64,000 bases of DNA from assembly GCA_021018815.1 (NCBI GenBank), contig JAITYX010000085.1:992001-1056000 (forward strand), in the 5' to 3' direction. The position numbers were made by a program, and so were the translations under genes. This stretch comes from Talinum fruticosum (lineage: Eukaryota > Streptophyta > Magnoliopsida > Caryophyllales > Talinaceae). Shown in pieces: positions 45,301 to 56,745 of the stretch (within the stretch, counting starts at the first letter, position 1; every line of letters starts with the position of its first letter). The notes below the pieces were generated by a model. The model made no database searches, was not told where the DNA came from, and saw only the letters and a program-made list of their open reading frames with translations.

Positions 45301-46275
45301 TCATTCTGGGTCAACCTCGGATTCGGAGGGGAAAAGACTCAATTCTAGTGGTTGTTGATTGATTTTCAAAGATGGCTTACTTCATTGCATACAAAAAGAC
45401 AAATGAGGTTATGCTAGTTACTCGACCTTTACTTCAAGGAAGTTGTGAGACTACATGGAATCCCAAGGACAATGGTCTCAAATTCCCGACTTATTCTTGG
45501 GCACCTTATGGAAGAAACTAGGAACTATAAGCTGAAGTATAACACCACTTGCCATCCCCGGACGGATGGGTAGACCGAGGTCACAAACCGAACTTTGGGA
45601 GTCTTACCGAGAACTTTAATCAAGTCTAATGCCAAGGTGTGGGATCAAATTTTTCCACATGCTCGAGTTGGCTTATAACCGCACACCAAGCAAAACTACA
45701 AATGTGTCTCCCTTCAAAGTTGTGTATGGCGTGGAACTCGTTGTCTTCACTTAATCCGACCCCGAGAGCCTTTGATGAAAAGCCTCAAGCTTATGCTATT
45801 AAGAGAGTTGCTCGGATCTAGGAGTTGCATGAGAAGATGAGAGCAAGGATTGACCAAACCAATAAATCTTAGAAGGCTCGCGCTAACAAAAATCGTAGAC
45901 AGATGGTTTTCAAGCCAGGTGATCTCATCTAGATTCACCTATGGAAAGAGCGTTTTCCTTCAAAGCGCAAGTCCAAGCTTATGCCAAAGGTAGATGGTCC
46001 TTTTGAGGTGCTTGAAAGAATCAATGATAATGCTTAGAAGGTGAACTTGCCCGGAGACTATGGTTTCTAAACTACGTTCAATGTTGCTCGACTTATCTCC
46101 TTCTTGGAAGATAATTCACTCGAGAATCTAAGGGCAAATTATTTTCAAGTCTGGGAGGATGATTGGGAGAGCACCCCAAGTTAAGCTTCAAGCAATAATG
46201 AGAGTCATCCAGCACAACCGCAAATGTCCGACCACTCGGATTCGATGCTACCGCAAACAACCGAGTCTTTAGAAC
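42353..46275 (+). pseudogene. Reina-like Ty3/gypsy element, decayed gag-pol
   Basis: Gag remnants start at about 42430 (SVEEYSQEFERL-type, then DLHESKDQAIVGYPAGLDPRY). Protease sequence is seen near 43095-43340 (IIDGESCTNVT, ACHLLLG, PWLFDRRVIHDGF). RT has VQRQIEELVSKGPVRESLSP (about 43755-43815), [36 protein letters not shown] and YFDDILIYS at about 44160-44187, the intact catalytic motif. RNase H and integrase are in many short frames (VDVSLDFILG, TDGWVDRGHKPN, ARANKNRRQMVFKPGD), ending with FNVARLISFLEDNS at 46078-46120 and a DDWESTPS tail. This pattern fits the Reina branch. No 5' LTR is seen. Confidence 0.8.
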
Positions 46276-47019
46276 TAGGGATGGGCGTGGGGCGGGTATG
46301 GATTGGGTAGAGTTATACCTTTACCCATACCCATTTTCAAAAACCATCCCCATACTCATCCTCATACCTGTCGGGTTTTCATAATCTATCCCCACACCCA
46401 TAGCCATCAGATTTTTCAGGTATTTTGGGTTTTATTTAGGTAGTTATAGATGTTAAAAAATAATACACATAAGGTTTTATGCTCAAGTAATTTTTATTTA
46501 TGTAAATTATTATGATGCATTGGATCCCACATGAGATTTTTGGGCAAGAGTCATTAATGTTCACTCAATATTAGCCATATAACTTTCATCCTAATTTATA
46601 CGTAATCAACAACAACATAAGTACACAACTACTAAAGCCCTAGTATAGATTCCGAATACATATTTAAGTTATAAGAGAGAGAATAAAATATGGAGAAAGA
46701 GCCATAGAGTAGAGAGAGAAGAGAAAGGAGAACCATCATAAAGTTATCGCCTTAGAATTTTAGCCATAAATCTTTTGTTCCTTCAAATTTCGAGATGGAC
46801 ACACCAAAATTTTTAGCAAAAAAAATTTTTAAAATATTCGGCTATAGGTTCGGTTATAGGGCGAGTGATGTCTATAACTCGGACCTGCACCATACTCAAA
46901 TTCTTTATAGCCATACCTACCCTATACCCATTTTTTCTAAATTTTATGTACCCATAACCACTATATTTGAGATGGGTTCGAGGTGGGTTTATCGAGTTCG
47001 GGTTATACTCCCATCCCTA
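46276..47019. mobile_element. hAT-like non-autonomous transposon
   Basis: The left end TAGGGATGGGCGTGG and the right end ATACTCCCATCCCTA are inverted repeats of the TAGGGATGG type, with further inverted (C/A)CCCATACCC-rich stretches inside. The 8-bp flanks are TTTAGAAC (46268-46275) and TCCGGAAC (47020-47027), five of eight alike, which fits a decayed 8-bp hAT duplication. It interrupts the end of the Reina-like element. It has no transposase domain; the open frame at 46795-47118 is chance. Confidence 0.62.
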
Positions 47020-48137
47020 TCCGGAACAATAAGCGTTGGCAGCTCGGTCTTCATTTCCGACATAAGCCTTCAGAGAGTTTTGGCAACATTCGAAATACTT
47101 GTCCGCCTCCTCATATAGGAGTAAGGGGCTAGATAAGACTGAAATTAAACAGAAATAATAAGTCTAAGTTGATCTTTCGTAGTTAAAAGTCTTCATTCAA
47201 GGCGATCGAGCTCGGACACTTTTCGAGCTACACTCATATCTACTTGCGCATCATCGGTAGAGTTAGAAAGGGAAAGTTTAAGGATTGGAATGAAGATAGA
47301 ATTTGGTGATATCAACTATAGTTGTCACCATCATCGAATTGTACTATCTCGTAGTATTTTCATTGGCATTTTTGTGGTCCCCTGCCATTTTCTCCTGTCC
47401 TTTGTTCCTTGCTTTCATCCTTGTTTTTGTCCATTATTTTTATTGGATGCATCTCAACCTTTGATTGGAGTGATTAGAGTGATGTTTTTGTCCTTTATTT
47501 TTGTTGGATGCATAGGCCTTCACTTATGAAGGGACATTCTCGAATTTGAATCTTCGACTACATGCTAAGTAAAGTTGAGCTAAGCTCCTTACAACCCTAA
47601 ATTTTTCTTTGCTTGTCTAATTCGTGGCGTAATTAGGTTGTGTCCGAAGAGTCTAATTATACTTGAGAGAGGTATGACTGTATCTCTAAGTGTTATTAGC
47701 ACCCTAGTTTTATCCCCGGTGGTGTGACTGTATCCTTGGATAATTCCGGCCTATCCTGTTCTTATTATTCAAGTTACCCTGGGCTTATTACAGTGATTAA
47801 TCACTTACTCTAGAGTGACCATTATTGTTCCTGGTGCTTACTTACTACCATTGTTATTTTCGGGTCTATTCTGATCCCTTAAATTGATCAAAGTTCCACT
47901 ATATATTTTGGATCGGTGTAGCCTTGCTTTTGGCACATCGCCTAATTATTAACAATGACTCCTAAACCCATATTAACCTATTTAAAAGTAAACCAAATCT
48001 ATCTCATCGAGGCAGGTACTGTGAGTTCGAGTTCAAATGTCTTTGCGAATTATGATAGATTAATTAATATAAATTATTCGTAATTTAAAAAAATTAATAT
48101 TGAAAAAGTAATTTGAATAGGGCTTTCTTTTTAGGTT
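47020..48137 (+). other. Tail of the Reina-like element and unassigned sequence
   Basis: After the hAT-like insert, GGCAGCTCGGTCTTCATTTC and a CCGCCTCCTCATATAGG-like piece continue gypsy 3' sequence to about 47118. The next 1000 bases have no coding signal; 47630-47960 resembles an LTR by its composition, with TATATATTTTGGATCGGTG at 47900-47920, but I found no partner repeat. An AT-rich stretch lies at 48050-48110. Confidence 0.4.
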
Positions 48138-48405
48138 ATTGACACTTTAGTATCTCGTACCATCGACAAAATGATAAAAAAAAGCTTGTCGGGTATCGAA
48201 AATAATAAATTACTATCCTAATGTATCGTATAATGTTGTTTAATTGTAAAAAGTTACCTTTTATGAGTTATAAATATATACCATAAAAGGTAAATTTTTA
48301 CAATTTAATAATATTATACGATACATAAGGGTATTAATTTATTATTTTTGATACCTGAGGGGTTTTTTATCATTTGTCGATAGTACAGAGTACTAAAGTG
48401 TCAAT
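48138..48405. mobile_element. Foldback MITE
   Basis: The left arm ATTGACACTTTAGTA... and right arm ...TACTAAAGTGTCAAT are inverted and stay complementary almost to the centre: CATCGACAAA/TTTGTCGATAG, TGTATCGTATAAT/ATTATACGATACAT and ACCTTTTATG/CATAAAAGGT. The loop is about 20 bases, near 48266. The whole unit is about 268 bp and would form one long imperfect hairpin RNA. It has no ORF. The superfamily is uncertain. Confidence 0.82.
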
Positions 48406-48636
48406 TTTTCAATTAGTGTAATTTTTTGAAGTTATAAGGATAATATGGTAATTGTAGATATTAATCATGAAAAGCTCTTCCAAAAATATATTCCAAATAT
48501 CTTTTTACAAAAAAAATGGGTATAAAAAGTTCTTTCAAAAAAATTTTCACCAAACAACTCAATTAGCTTTTTGATTAAACTCAAACAACTAATTAGCCCA
48601 AAAAAGTTTTTGGGTCAAAAAGTTGTTTGCCAAACA

Positions 48637-48874
48637 CCCCATGTGTCTTTCGAGTAGTAAATTTGTGTATACGCGTGAGTGTTTTCGAATCCCTATATCG
48701 TGGTACGTTGGGTTGACTCATAGGCATCAAAATACTAAATCTAGAAAGGTGAGGTATTTCGACCTAAGGGCAGCGGTTTTTACTCCAAGATTACGAGTTC
48801 TTTCGGATAGAAAACTTGTCTAGACGCATGAGTGATTCTGAATCCCCGTACCATGGTACGTTGGGTCGACTCAC
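48637..48874 (+). repeat. Diverged direct duplication, about 80 bp
   Basis: TTTCGAGTAGTAAATTTGTG...ACGCGTGAGTG...GGTACGTTGGGTTGACTCA (48637-48720) recurs as TTTCGGATAGAAAACTTGTC...ACGCATGAGTG...GGTACGTTGGGTCGACTCA (about 48802-48874). Spacing is about 163 bases. No coding signal is present; the origin is unknown. Confidence 0.7.
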
Positions 48875-49355
48875 ATATGTCGAGTTGACTATCATGGTAC
48901 TAGCTCTTGACCAAAGAAATTAAACTATAAAATTCGGATGTTTGTAATATCGCAAATGCATTACTTATTGTTTATGGTGATTTTTTTCTTTTTTATCTAT
49001 TTTTAGAAAATACATTATGTTTGATATTTATGAAAAAATTTACAGCTTAGATACATAAATTATTTTATAAAAAATAGAATATATATCTCGTGTCAATTTG
49101 TAATGGTCAATAGGGAAAAAACTAATAGTTTGTTGGAGATCAATAATTTTCTTTAAGACAAGAAATTAAAATATTTGAAGAGTATAAAAAAGTGCTTGTC
49201 AACTTTCCTCATCCCCAAGATGGCCACCAATTCTTCTTACTTTTCAAGGTTGACACCTCTGTTGAAAGAGATTTCAGATTTTTTAAAATTTATCCTTTGC
49301 CCCAATGCTTGTTCATAGCCATTGATAAATACAACCAAAGTTAAGCGTTCTCTCT
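48875..49355. other. Unassigned AT-rich sequence
   Basis: No gene, repeat or structured feature is recognised between the duplicated block and the LINE remnant. Confidence 0.4.
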
Positions 49356-51545
49356 AATTGGCTCACCTTTGTAACACGATTTCACCTATCAATTGATGCT
49401 TTAGTGAGCATACTCGAAAAAGCTTCTACCACTAAGATGAAAAGATAGGGAGAGATAAGGTCCCTTGGCGAAGGCCCCTGGATGAAGACACGCTACTTTT
49501 CACCCGACCTTTAATCAAAAAAGAATATGAGACACTTGTGACACAACTTATAGTCATCTCTACCCAACTTGAACTAGAACCCATTTTCACCATTACCTTC
49601 TCGAGAAAGCACCATTCCATCCTATCATAGGCCTTGCTCATGTCCAGTTTAAGGATCAAAGTAGCTTTTTACATTTTGAGCACTCGCTTAAGGGTATGAA
49701 ACACCACATGAGCCACCAAAAATTATCCATTTATCGAAGTGAGGGCACAAAAGAGTTCTGATTTTAGGACACAAGCATAGGCAACAACCGTGTTAGTTTA
49801 TTAGCAAGAGTTTTTGAGACAATTTTATACAAAACGTTGCACAAACTGAAAAGTATGTATTTCATAAGGTTCTTGGGATTTATAACCTTAGGTATCAAAG
49901 CAACATTTGTTTTATTCACCTTAATAGCGTCCCACCTACCCCCTAAAAATTTTTGATAAACAAAATCACATTAGGGCCAACTATATGCCAGAATTTTTGA
50001 TAAAATAACGTGTGCATATCATCGGGACCAGGAGCTTTATATGGGTGCATTTGAAATAAGGCTTGTTGAATTTTCTCCCTCATGAAAGGTCTCGTAAGTG
50101 CTTCATTCATCTCTGCTGTAACTAAGTGGTCTATCCTGGCTATTGCCATCTCCATATTTTATGGTTTGGATCTGTTGAAGAGCTTGGTATATTAGTCAAC
50201 GACAATCCCCAAAATTTCCATCTTCCTAGTTCCGAATACACCACTTTAGTCTTCCAGCCCTCTCAAAAAGTTAGACCTACTCCGCTGATTCACTTTGTGG
50301 TGGAAATACAAAAGTGTCTCCATCCTTCAATTCAACTAATCTTATGTACATGAACTAAAAAGATTCTTGTTTCTTGTATAAAGACTCAGAACCACTTCAA
50401 TTCTTGTACATTCCTACAAGTTTGCTTCTAATGGTGGACCTTTTTGGAGGCTAAGTAGAGTTTTTCCCCTTCTTTTATTTTCCCAGACAATATCTCAAAA
50501 GGCTTTGGAGCTCCAAGTATTTAAAGACTCTCCATAATTTTCAATCTATCCCAAAATGCCTCTCCCCCATCATCCCTCTAAGCAACCTGAATAACGTCTT
50601 CACATTTTGGGTCATTAATCCAAAAGGTTGCAAATTTTAAAGACTTCTCCTTAGAGTTATAATTACGAGGACGGCCATTTACTACTGAGTTGGATTGGGG
50701 CATGATCAAACTTGAGTCATACTATAACATCAACATAGTTCTTTGGAAAAGACCCCGTCCATATTGAATTAGCAAGGAATTTGTCTAGTCTCTCTCTTAT
50801 ACACGTCTTAGCTGATTTCCCCTTTTCCCAAGTGTACCAAAGCCCATCACAACCAAGGTCTCGTCATACTATAACATCAACATAGTTCTTTGGAAAAGAC
50901 CCCGTCCATATTGAATTAGCAAGGAATTTGTCTAGTCTCTCTCTTATACACGTCTTAGCTGATTTCCCTTTTCCCAAGTGTACCAAAGCTCATCACAACC
51001 AAGGTCTCGTCATACTATAACATCAACATAGTTCTTTGGAAAAGACCCCGTCCATATTGAATTAGCAAGGAATTTGTCTAGTCTCTCTCTTATACACGTC
51101 TTAGCTGATTTTCCCTTTTCCCAAGTGTATCAAAGCCCATCACAACCAAGGTCTCTAAGGTCAAGATCCTCCGAACACTCTTGAAGGTATCCGTGGCTCT
51201 TTTTCTTAAAGAGGTCCTTCATACTTTTTTCTTGTGAGAGGATCTCATTGAAATCACCTCTTATAAGAGTCGTACTTGAATTATCCTCAATCAAGTCCCT
51301 AAGCATGGTCCAAGTTCTCCACTTATTTTGTTCATCCGGCCAACCATGCACCCCGATGAATCTCACAAAAACTCCCCTTCATCCCAAATGTCTCCTTTTA
51401 TGTGGTGGTTGTCATAGGAGATTAACTAGAAGTCCATATTGCTCTTCCAAAGAATCGACAGCTATCCCGATCTTCCATTGCTTCTCATTTAAACACCATT
51501 ATCAAACTTTGTTTTAATCCGTACCATCTCCATTGCAAAACTAGC
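49356..51545 (-). pseudogene. L1-type LINE remnant (endonuclease and RT)
   Basis: On the - strand the order is endonuclease then RT. Endonuclease pieces: RFIGVHGWPDEQNKWRTW (51363-51310) and LIRGDFNEIL (51262-51233), the conserved GDFNE motif. RT pieces: HPYKAPGPDDMHTLFYQKFW (50046-49987), VALIPKV and SLCNVLYKIVSKTLANKL (about 49900-49780), LKLDMSKAYDRMEW (49653-49612) and a RGLRQGTLS-type segment (49475-49450). The FADD catalytic block is not found, so the 3' end has been lost. ORF1 is absent. A triplicated 147-bp unit sits at 50717-51155. No poly(A)/poly(T) end or target duplication was recognised. Confidence 0.85.
50717..51155 (-). repeat. 147-bp tandem triplication within the LINE
   Basis: The same sequence (start TCATACTATAACATCAACAT) occurs at 50717, 50864 and 51010, period 147 and 146 bases. 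The copies are nearly identical, with only a few single-base changes, so the event is recent relative to the LINE. On the - strand each unit codes DLGCDG..YTWEKGKSAKTC...SFPKNYVDV, part of the endonuclease-to-RT linker. 147 bases is 49 codons. Confidence 0.92.
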
Positions 51546-53311
51546 CAACATTGAAGATGTTAGAAGATGTTGGAAATCAAAATTGCTTATGCATTTGAAA
51601 AGATAACTTTTAATACCTTTGGACTTATCTTTATATTTTTCAAACAGCTTATTCTAAATGTTAAATATTTTAAAATTTCAAGAAGTATCTACTTCTAAAT
51701 AACTAATTCAAAATAAGTTTTTGAATATCTAATTCCAAAAGTTACTATTTCAACTTTCCCAATTATTTTTTAAACTTTTTTCAAAAGCTAAGTTACTAAA
51801 TTCCTAACTTCCCTCTTCGATTAGGTCAAACATAAAAAAGACTAGTTTTAACCAAAAACATGTTTGCAAAACATCCCCTTCATTTACCCTCCCTCTCCCT
51901 CTCCCCTCCCCGCATTGAGTGAAAAAATAAATAAAGTTCTATGAATAAAACAAAAAATGTGCTTCATTTACATTTACATAGTAGGGGTTTACTTGTGCAT
52001 GCATATATTTATCCATCTAAAAGAAAAATACAAGGGATTTACCTTCCTTTTTTATTTCTAAACCCTAATTCTTTGCCTACCATATTTGTTGTCTTTTTTA
52101 GATCGTTGAGACTATTACTGACCTAATTTAAGCTAGTGGTAAACCCTTTTTATTTTGATTTCTTCAATCAAATTAATCTTTGTTATTTTCTTTTTAACAA
52201 ATCCTCTCTCTTTTTGTGAGAGTTTGAGTTTCTCTCCTTTTTCGAGAGTTTGAGTTTCTCTCCTTTTTCGAGAGTTTGGATTTCTCTCCTTGTGGAAGTT
52301 TTCTTTTCGTCTTTGTGTGAGTTATTTTCTCTTGCCTATATGTGCAAGTTTTGTTAGGGTTGTTTATTCGATTTGAGGACATATTTATGATATTATTATC
52401 GGTTAGTTTCACTTGTTTTGATTGAGAATGATTCAATAATCGAATTACATATGAAAGGAGTAAGGTGATATTTCTATAAGGTTAGATCAATTATGTCACA
52501 TAGATATATTCTATAAAGTAATATTATAGGTAGCTGACATTCGATAAATACATATTGAAATCAAAGAACGCGGTTTGTAGTGAGATTGATGCTGCAAATA
52601 TAGAGTCAAATAGAAATATATTTATTATTAATTTTTTCAAAGTAGAGATATATTTTGACATTTTAAATTTATTATATTGTAGATGCTGTCTGAATTTTTA
52701 TTAATAAAATTTTTCAATCTACCAAAACAAGGAAGAAAAATGGAAAAAATAAAGGGTGTAGGTGAAATTGAAAGGCAACTAAATAATCGGAGTTAAAAAC
52801 GGTGAAAAAAAAGAATGAGAGAAAGAGAGATTTCTCCCCAAATAGGTAGCTATCCATAAACCCCTGGAGCTGGAACACACCTCACCACCCTTGATTATTC
52901 TTTTACCTTCTCTAACACAAAATAATGTTGTTAACCCAGAAATCCCAAGACGCCTTCTTTCTTTTTTCTATTAGCAAAAGAATCGAATCAAAAAGAAAGC
53001 CCAGAGAAAAATTATAGAGGGTGAGAGAGAGAGTGCGTGTGAAAAAGAAAGGTAACGTTCATTCCAATTTAATTGCGGGGTTTGGCCACAGACGAAGACT
53101 GGTAGATAGAGGGAGAGAGGGAGAGAAAGATGGGTATGCAAAAGCAAACATTCAAAATGCCATTCTCATGATCAACCCAAAAACTCGCCCCAGAAACTAT
53201 GCAAAATGACATAAATAAATATAGAAAAAGAGGAAGTAGAGGAGGGGTGGAAGAAGAAAGAGAAAAGGATTGATTTTTGATTAAGAAATCTGGAAAATAA
53301 AATTGGGAAAG
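51546..53311 (+). other. Intergenic sequence and probable promoter/5' leader of the transporter gene
   Basis: It is AT-rich, with no supported ORF. A 26-bp minisatellite lies at 52218-52290. The last 300 bases are rich in GA (for example GAGAGAGAGAGTG near 53023-53036), as is common in plant 5' leaders; the start of transcription cannot be fixed. A GTTTGCAAAACATCCCC-type end near 51865-51880 may be a MITE remnant. Confidence 0.45.
52218..52290 (+). repeat. 26-bp minisatellite, almost three units
   Basis: GAGAGTTTGAGTTTCTCTCC followed by TTTTTC repeats at 52218, 52244 and 52270; the third copy is partial and carries GGA for GAG. Confidence 0.92.
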
Positions 53312-53520
53312 ATGATGTACTGTACAGAAAAGAGGGAAGTTGTGGAAAATGTGGTGATAATTGGAGGATTAGTAGCAGTGCAATTTGTATATGCAGGAAA
53401 CTCTGTGCTTTTGAGTTATTTGATGTCATTGGGTCTTAACCCTCTCTCCATCATCATCTTCTCCACCTTTGCCACCTTCCTTGTTCTCTCTCCTGTCTGC
53501 CTTGTCTTTGAGAGGTGACC

Positions 53521-53558
<38 letters not shown>

Positions 53559-56500
53559 GTTTCTTTTTTAAATAATTGTGGTTGAAAATGAATGATTCCA
53601 GGAAGCAATGGCCCAACAATTTCAGCTTGAAGCTGTTGATTCAGCTTGTTCTCATTTCTTTTAGTGGGTAAGCATTTCAATTTTATTCAGTTATTTTCTC
53701 TTACACTTTCAAGTTATAATTTGGTATAGGAGATTTATGCGAATAGAACTCAAATTTTTTTTTTTGGAGGCAAATTAACTATTGATGAGCAAGTATAATC
53801 GAAAAATTCCTTTGAAAATTTAAGCATTGAAAGCAAAATAAACTCTGATTTTAAGAATACAAGTATTGATGACATTGCATTTATTTTTGCAGTATGGTAT
53901 ACAAACACAAGGCATAGTTTGGATAAAATATGAACTCGATATATAGTACATTCGATGTAACTATTTAATTATAATATCATGTCAAATATGCTTAAGCAAA
54001 AAGAAACATCAGCATGCATATATGTTCTTACTATTGGATTGAATAAAGACCAAAAATTTTCATCATAAGCTTACAAAAAGGAAACGAGTCAATAGTAGAC
54101 TTAGAAATTTGAACTATGGGTGTCGATCTATATGTATAGATGTTTTTTGAACCTTTATAACTTTTTTTAATGGGTGTCCCGATACTCAAATTAGACATTA
54201 AATAAAGATACTAATTAGCAATTATTAAACATTTTTCTGGCGTAAATGGTATTTCGGGATACTGATAGCCACTACAAGAAGTCACGCATAGAGGAAAGAA
54301 AGGACAAAAAGAGAAAGGTCTTTTTGCCCTTTTTTCCTTTTTAATAAAAAAACTTGTGACATTTTTAGCTAATATTAGAATTAACATTGGAAAGAAGTTT
54401 TAATTTTCAGGGTGGCATTGTTCCAATCATTATTTCTCAAAGGCATAAAGTTGACTTCACCAGCAATGGCTACAGCAATGCCTAATCTTGCTCCTGGCCT
54501 CATTTTTCTAATTGCTTGGGCTTTCAGGTAAAAGACTAAATACTATTATTAGTTTAAACTTGTATAGTTAATGATATTTTCAACCCCATTGTCTATATTG
54601 CCTTTGTTTTGTTCATTATTTGATTGGAAAATTTACAATTCTAAAATAAAAACTAGTATGAGCTACCCTATTTTCCCCCATAAAAAAGTTGACAATATAT
54701 AGATGGTATAAAATCTTTGCATGTTTTGTTTGAAATGAAAATATTAGAAGAACAAAGTATCTCACACTAGTAATCCCTTAGACAAAATCTCTTTTCCACC
54801 ATATTTAATGGAGTGATGGAGTGAATAAGTTGAAAATATGGATTTGTTGAAAAGATTTTCTTATCAAAAACCTTCAATATATAGATGAAAAAGAACAAAT
54901 CTACTGATATAAATATATACAACATTTGGTTGTTTCTGTTTGTCCAACGTATAACGTTGCTGAAATTGCAAAATGTGGATGCAGATTGGAGCAAGTAAAC
55001 CTAAGCTGCATATACAGCAGAGTGAAAATAGGAGGCACCTTGATATGTGTAATGGGTGCTTTCACCATGAGTCTTATGCAGGGAACCAACTCAATACCCA
55101 CCATGGACTCATTCCTTCTCTCATATGATTCTAAATCCGAGGACATCTTTGACAAAGCAAGAATTATTGGCTGTTTGTACCTCATGGCTGCCGTTTTTGT
55201 ATTATCTGGCAATGTTGTCCTCCAGGTTAGACTATCATCAACTTATATGCTTGTGTTCTCGGCTTGGCCAAAACGTGGAGCGAAACTAGTCCTTCCTGAC
55301 AAGCAAGCTACCTCAATTGAAATCAGTTTAAATGTGCCATTTTGCCAAGTTTAAGCTACGCCAATCCTGCCTGTTTATTTGATGATCACTAAGGCTCTAT
55401 TTGATTTTAAGAAAATTAGAAGGAAAGAAAAAAATGTGGAAAATGAATTTCTTTCCCTTGTTTGAATTGAAGAAAAATGAGAGAAAAAAGTTTGATGGAA
55501 AAACTCATGGAAAATTTTGTCAATTTGATAAATGATATTTTCCTTCCAAAATTGAGAGGAAAATGGAAGAAAAATTTCACAAAGAGAGAGAAATGAAAAA
55601 AGAGAGAGAATTCTATTAAGAAATGCCATTAAAAATTCTCTCTCCTCTCAATTAATCAATGCTATTGAGTATTTTCTCTATACTCTCCATGACAATGTAA
55701 TGATTATAATTTTTTCCCTCTATTTTTCCTTGAACCAAACATAAGAAAAAAATTAATTTCCTCTTTTTCCTGATCACTTTTTTTCCATTTAAATTTTCTT
55801 TCCAACCTATTTTCTTATAATCAAATAGAGGCTTAATGATCCAATAGTTGTTTCTTTTTCTCTTTGTTTTCTTGCACTGATGGTAGTCACGGTACATATT
55901 AGCATATAATGTTTTTTTCAGGCTCATACACTCGGCGATTTCCCGGCACCAATGACATTGTGTGCAGCAACATCCTTGATAGGTGTCTTTATAACTGTAC
56001 TTATTCAGCTAGTCCAAGAAAAGCGGCTGAAATACAGTTGGCCGATGGTCAGCTCTGGTGACTTGATTGGATACTCTTTCCTGGTAATCTCTGAATTTAG
56101 AAGTTTCTGGATCATCGATACAAATGATAGATGTGACTCTGCATCATAACATTATGATTTTCTCTGTGCTGAATCTTGATTGATTGAATTTGTAGGCGGG
56201 CACCATCAGTGGAGCAATTGTGAGCTTCAATGGATGGGCGATGAAGAAAAGAGGGCCTGTCCTCGTCTCCATGTTTAACCCCATTTCCACAGTCGTCTCT
56301 GCTATTCTCTCTGCCATCACCTTGGATGATACTCCGAGCCTTGGAAGGTCTTTTACTTTGTCTTTTTACCATGTCAATTAATTTTAGCTAGTGGTGGCCG
56401 AACGAACGACTTATCCTGACTTAGGTTTGCTATCTTGAGCAATATATATATATGTTGGTGAGTTCATGGGTTTGTAGCTTGATTCGTATCATCCCATGAA

Positions 56501-56745
56501 CTCTATCCAATCTCACCTCTTTAGATCAGTTCAAACTGGACTAGGAATTTCTTTTTATCAATACTTGCATAGATTCGAAATGAAGACACGATGGAATGTG
56601 GTTTGCCTGCAGCCTAACTGGAATGTGCCTGATGTTCATCGGTCTGTATTTCGTGCTATGGGCCAAAGGCAAAGAAGGCTTCATGGTCCCCAGCAAAGAG
56701 GAAACTGGAAGCGAGCAAGGAGCAGAGAAGCCTCTGTTAGCCTGA
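53312..56745 (+). CDS. WAT1-related protein (nodulin MtN21/EamA, UMAMIT family transporter), 7 exons
   Basis: Exons: 53312-53514, 53602-53667, 54411-54527, 54985-55225, 55922-56083, 56196-56347 and 56613-56745. All introns are GT-AG, the frame is continuous and codes 357 residues, the usual length for the family. Two EamA repeats, about ten transmembrane helices in all, are expected; hydrophobic segments fit (for example residues 13-33 and 43-63). Motifs include VQFVYAGNSVLLSYLMSLGL, TSPAMATAMPNLAPGLIFLI and NGWAMKKRGPVLVSMFNPIS; the C-terminus ends EKPLLA. It resembles the Arabidopsis At5g47470/At4g16620 type from memory. Family members move amino acids or auxin; this one's substrate is not known. 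The start at 53312 gives MMYCTEKREVVENV; the second ATG at 53315 is also possible. It is the only intact gene in the window. Confidence 0.9.
53524..53554. repeat. (CT)n microsatellite in intron 1
   Basis: About 15 CT units lie ten bases after the exon 1 donor site. Intron 1 is only 87 bases, so length changes here could alter splicing. Confidence 0.95.
55393..55832. mobile_element. MITE in intron 4 of the WAT1-related gene
   Basis: Terminal inverted repeats GGCTCTATTTGATTTTAAGAA and TTCTTATAATCAAATAGAGG(C) flank 440 bp. The flanking bases TAA (left) and TTAA (right) fit a 3-bp TAA/TTA duplication, as for PIF/Harbinger (Tourist-like) MITEs, but the superfamily is inference. It has no ORF. Without it, intron 4 would be about 256 bases rather than 696. 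Confidence 0.8.

Noticed and set aside
47630..47960. LTR of the Reina-like element
   Set aside because: Composition is suggestive but no matching 5' LTR or clear TG/CA ends were found, so it is left unassigned.
54926..55354. 142-codon open frame at exon 4 read as a separate gene
   Set aside because: It is exon 4 with unspliced flanks; the AG at 54984 and GT at 55226 define the exon.
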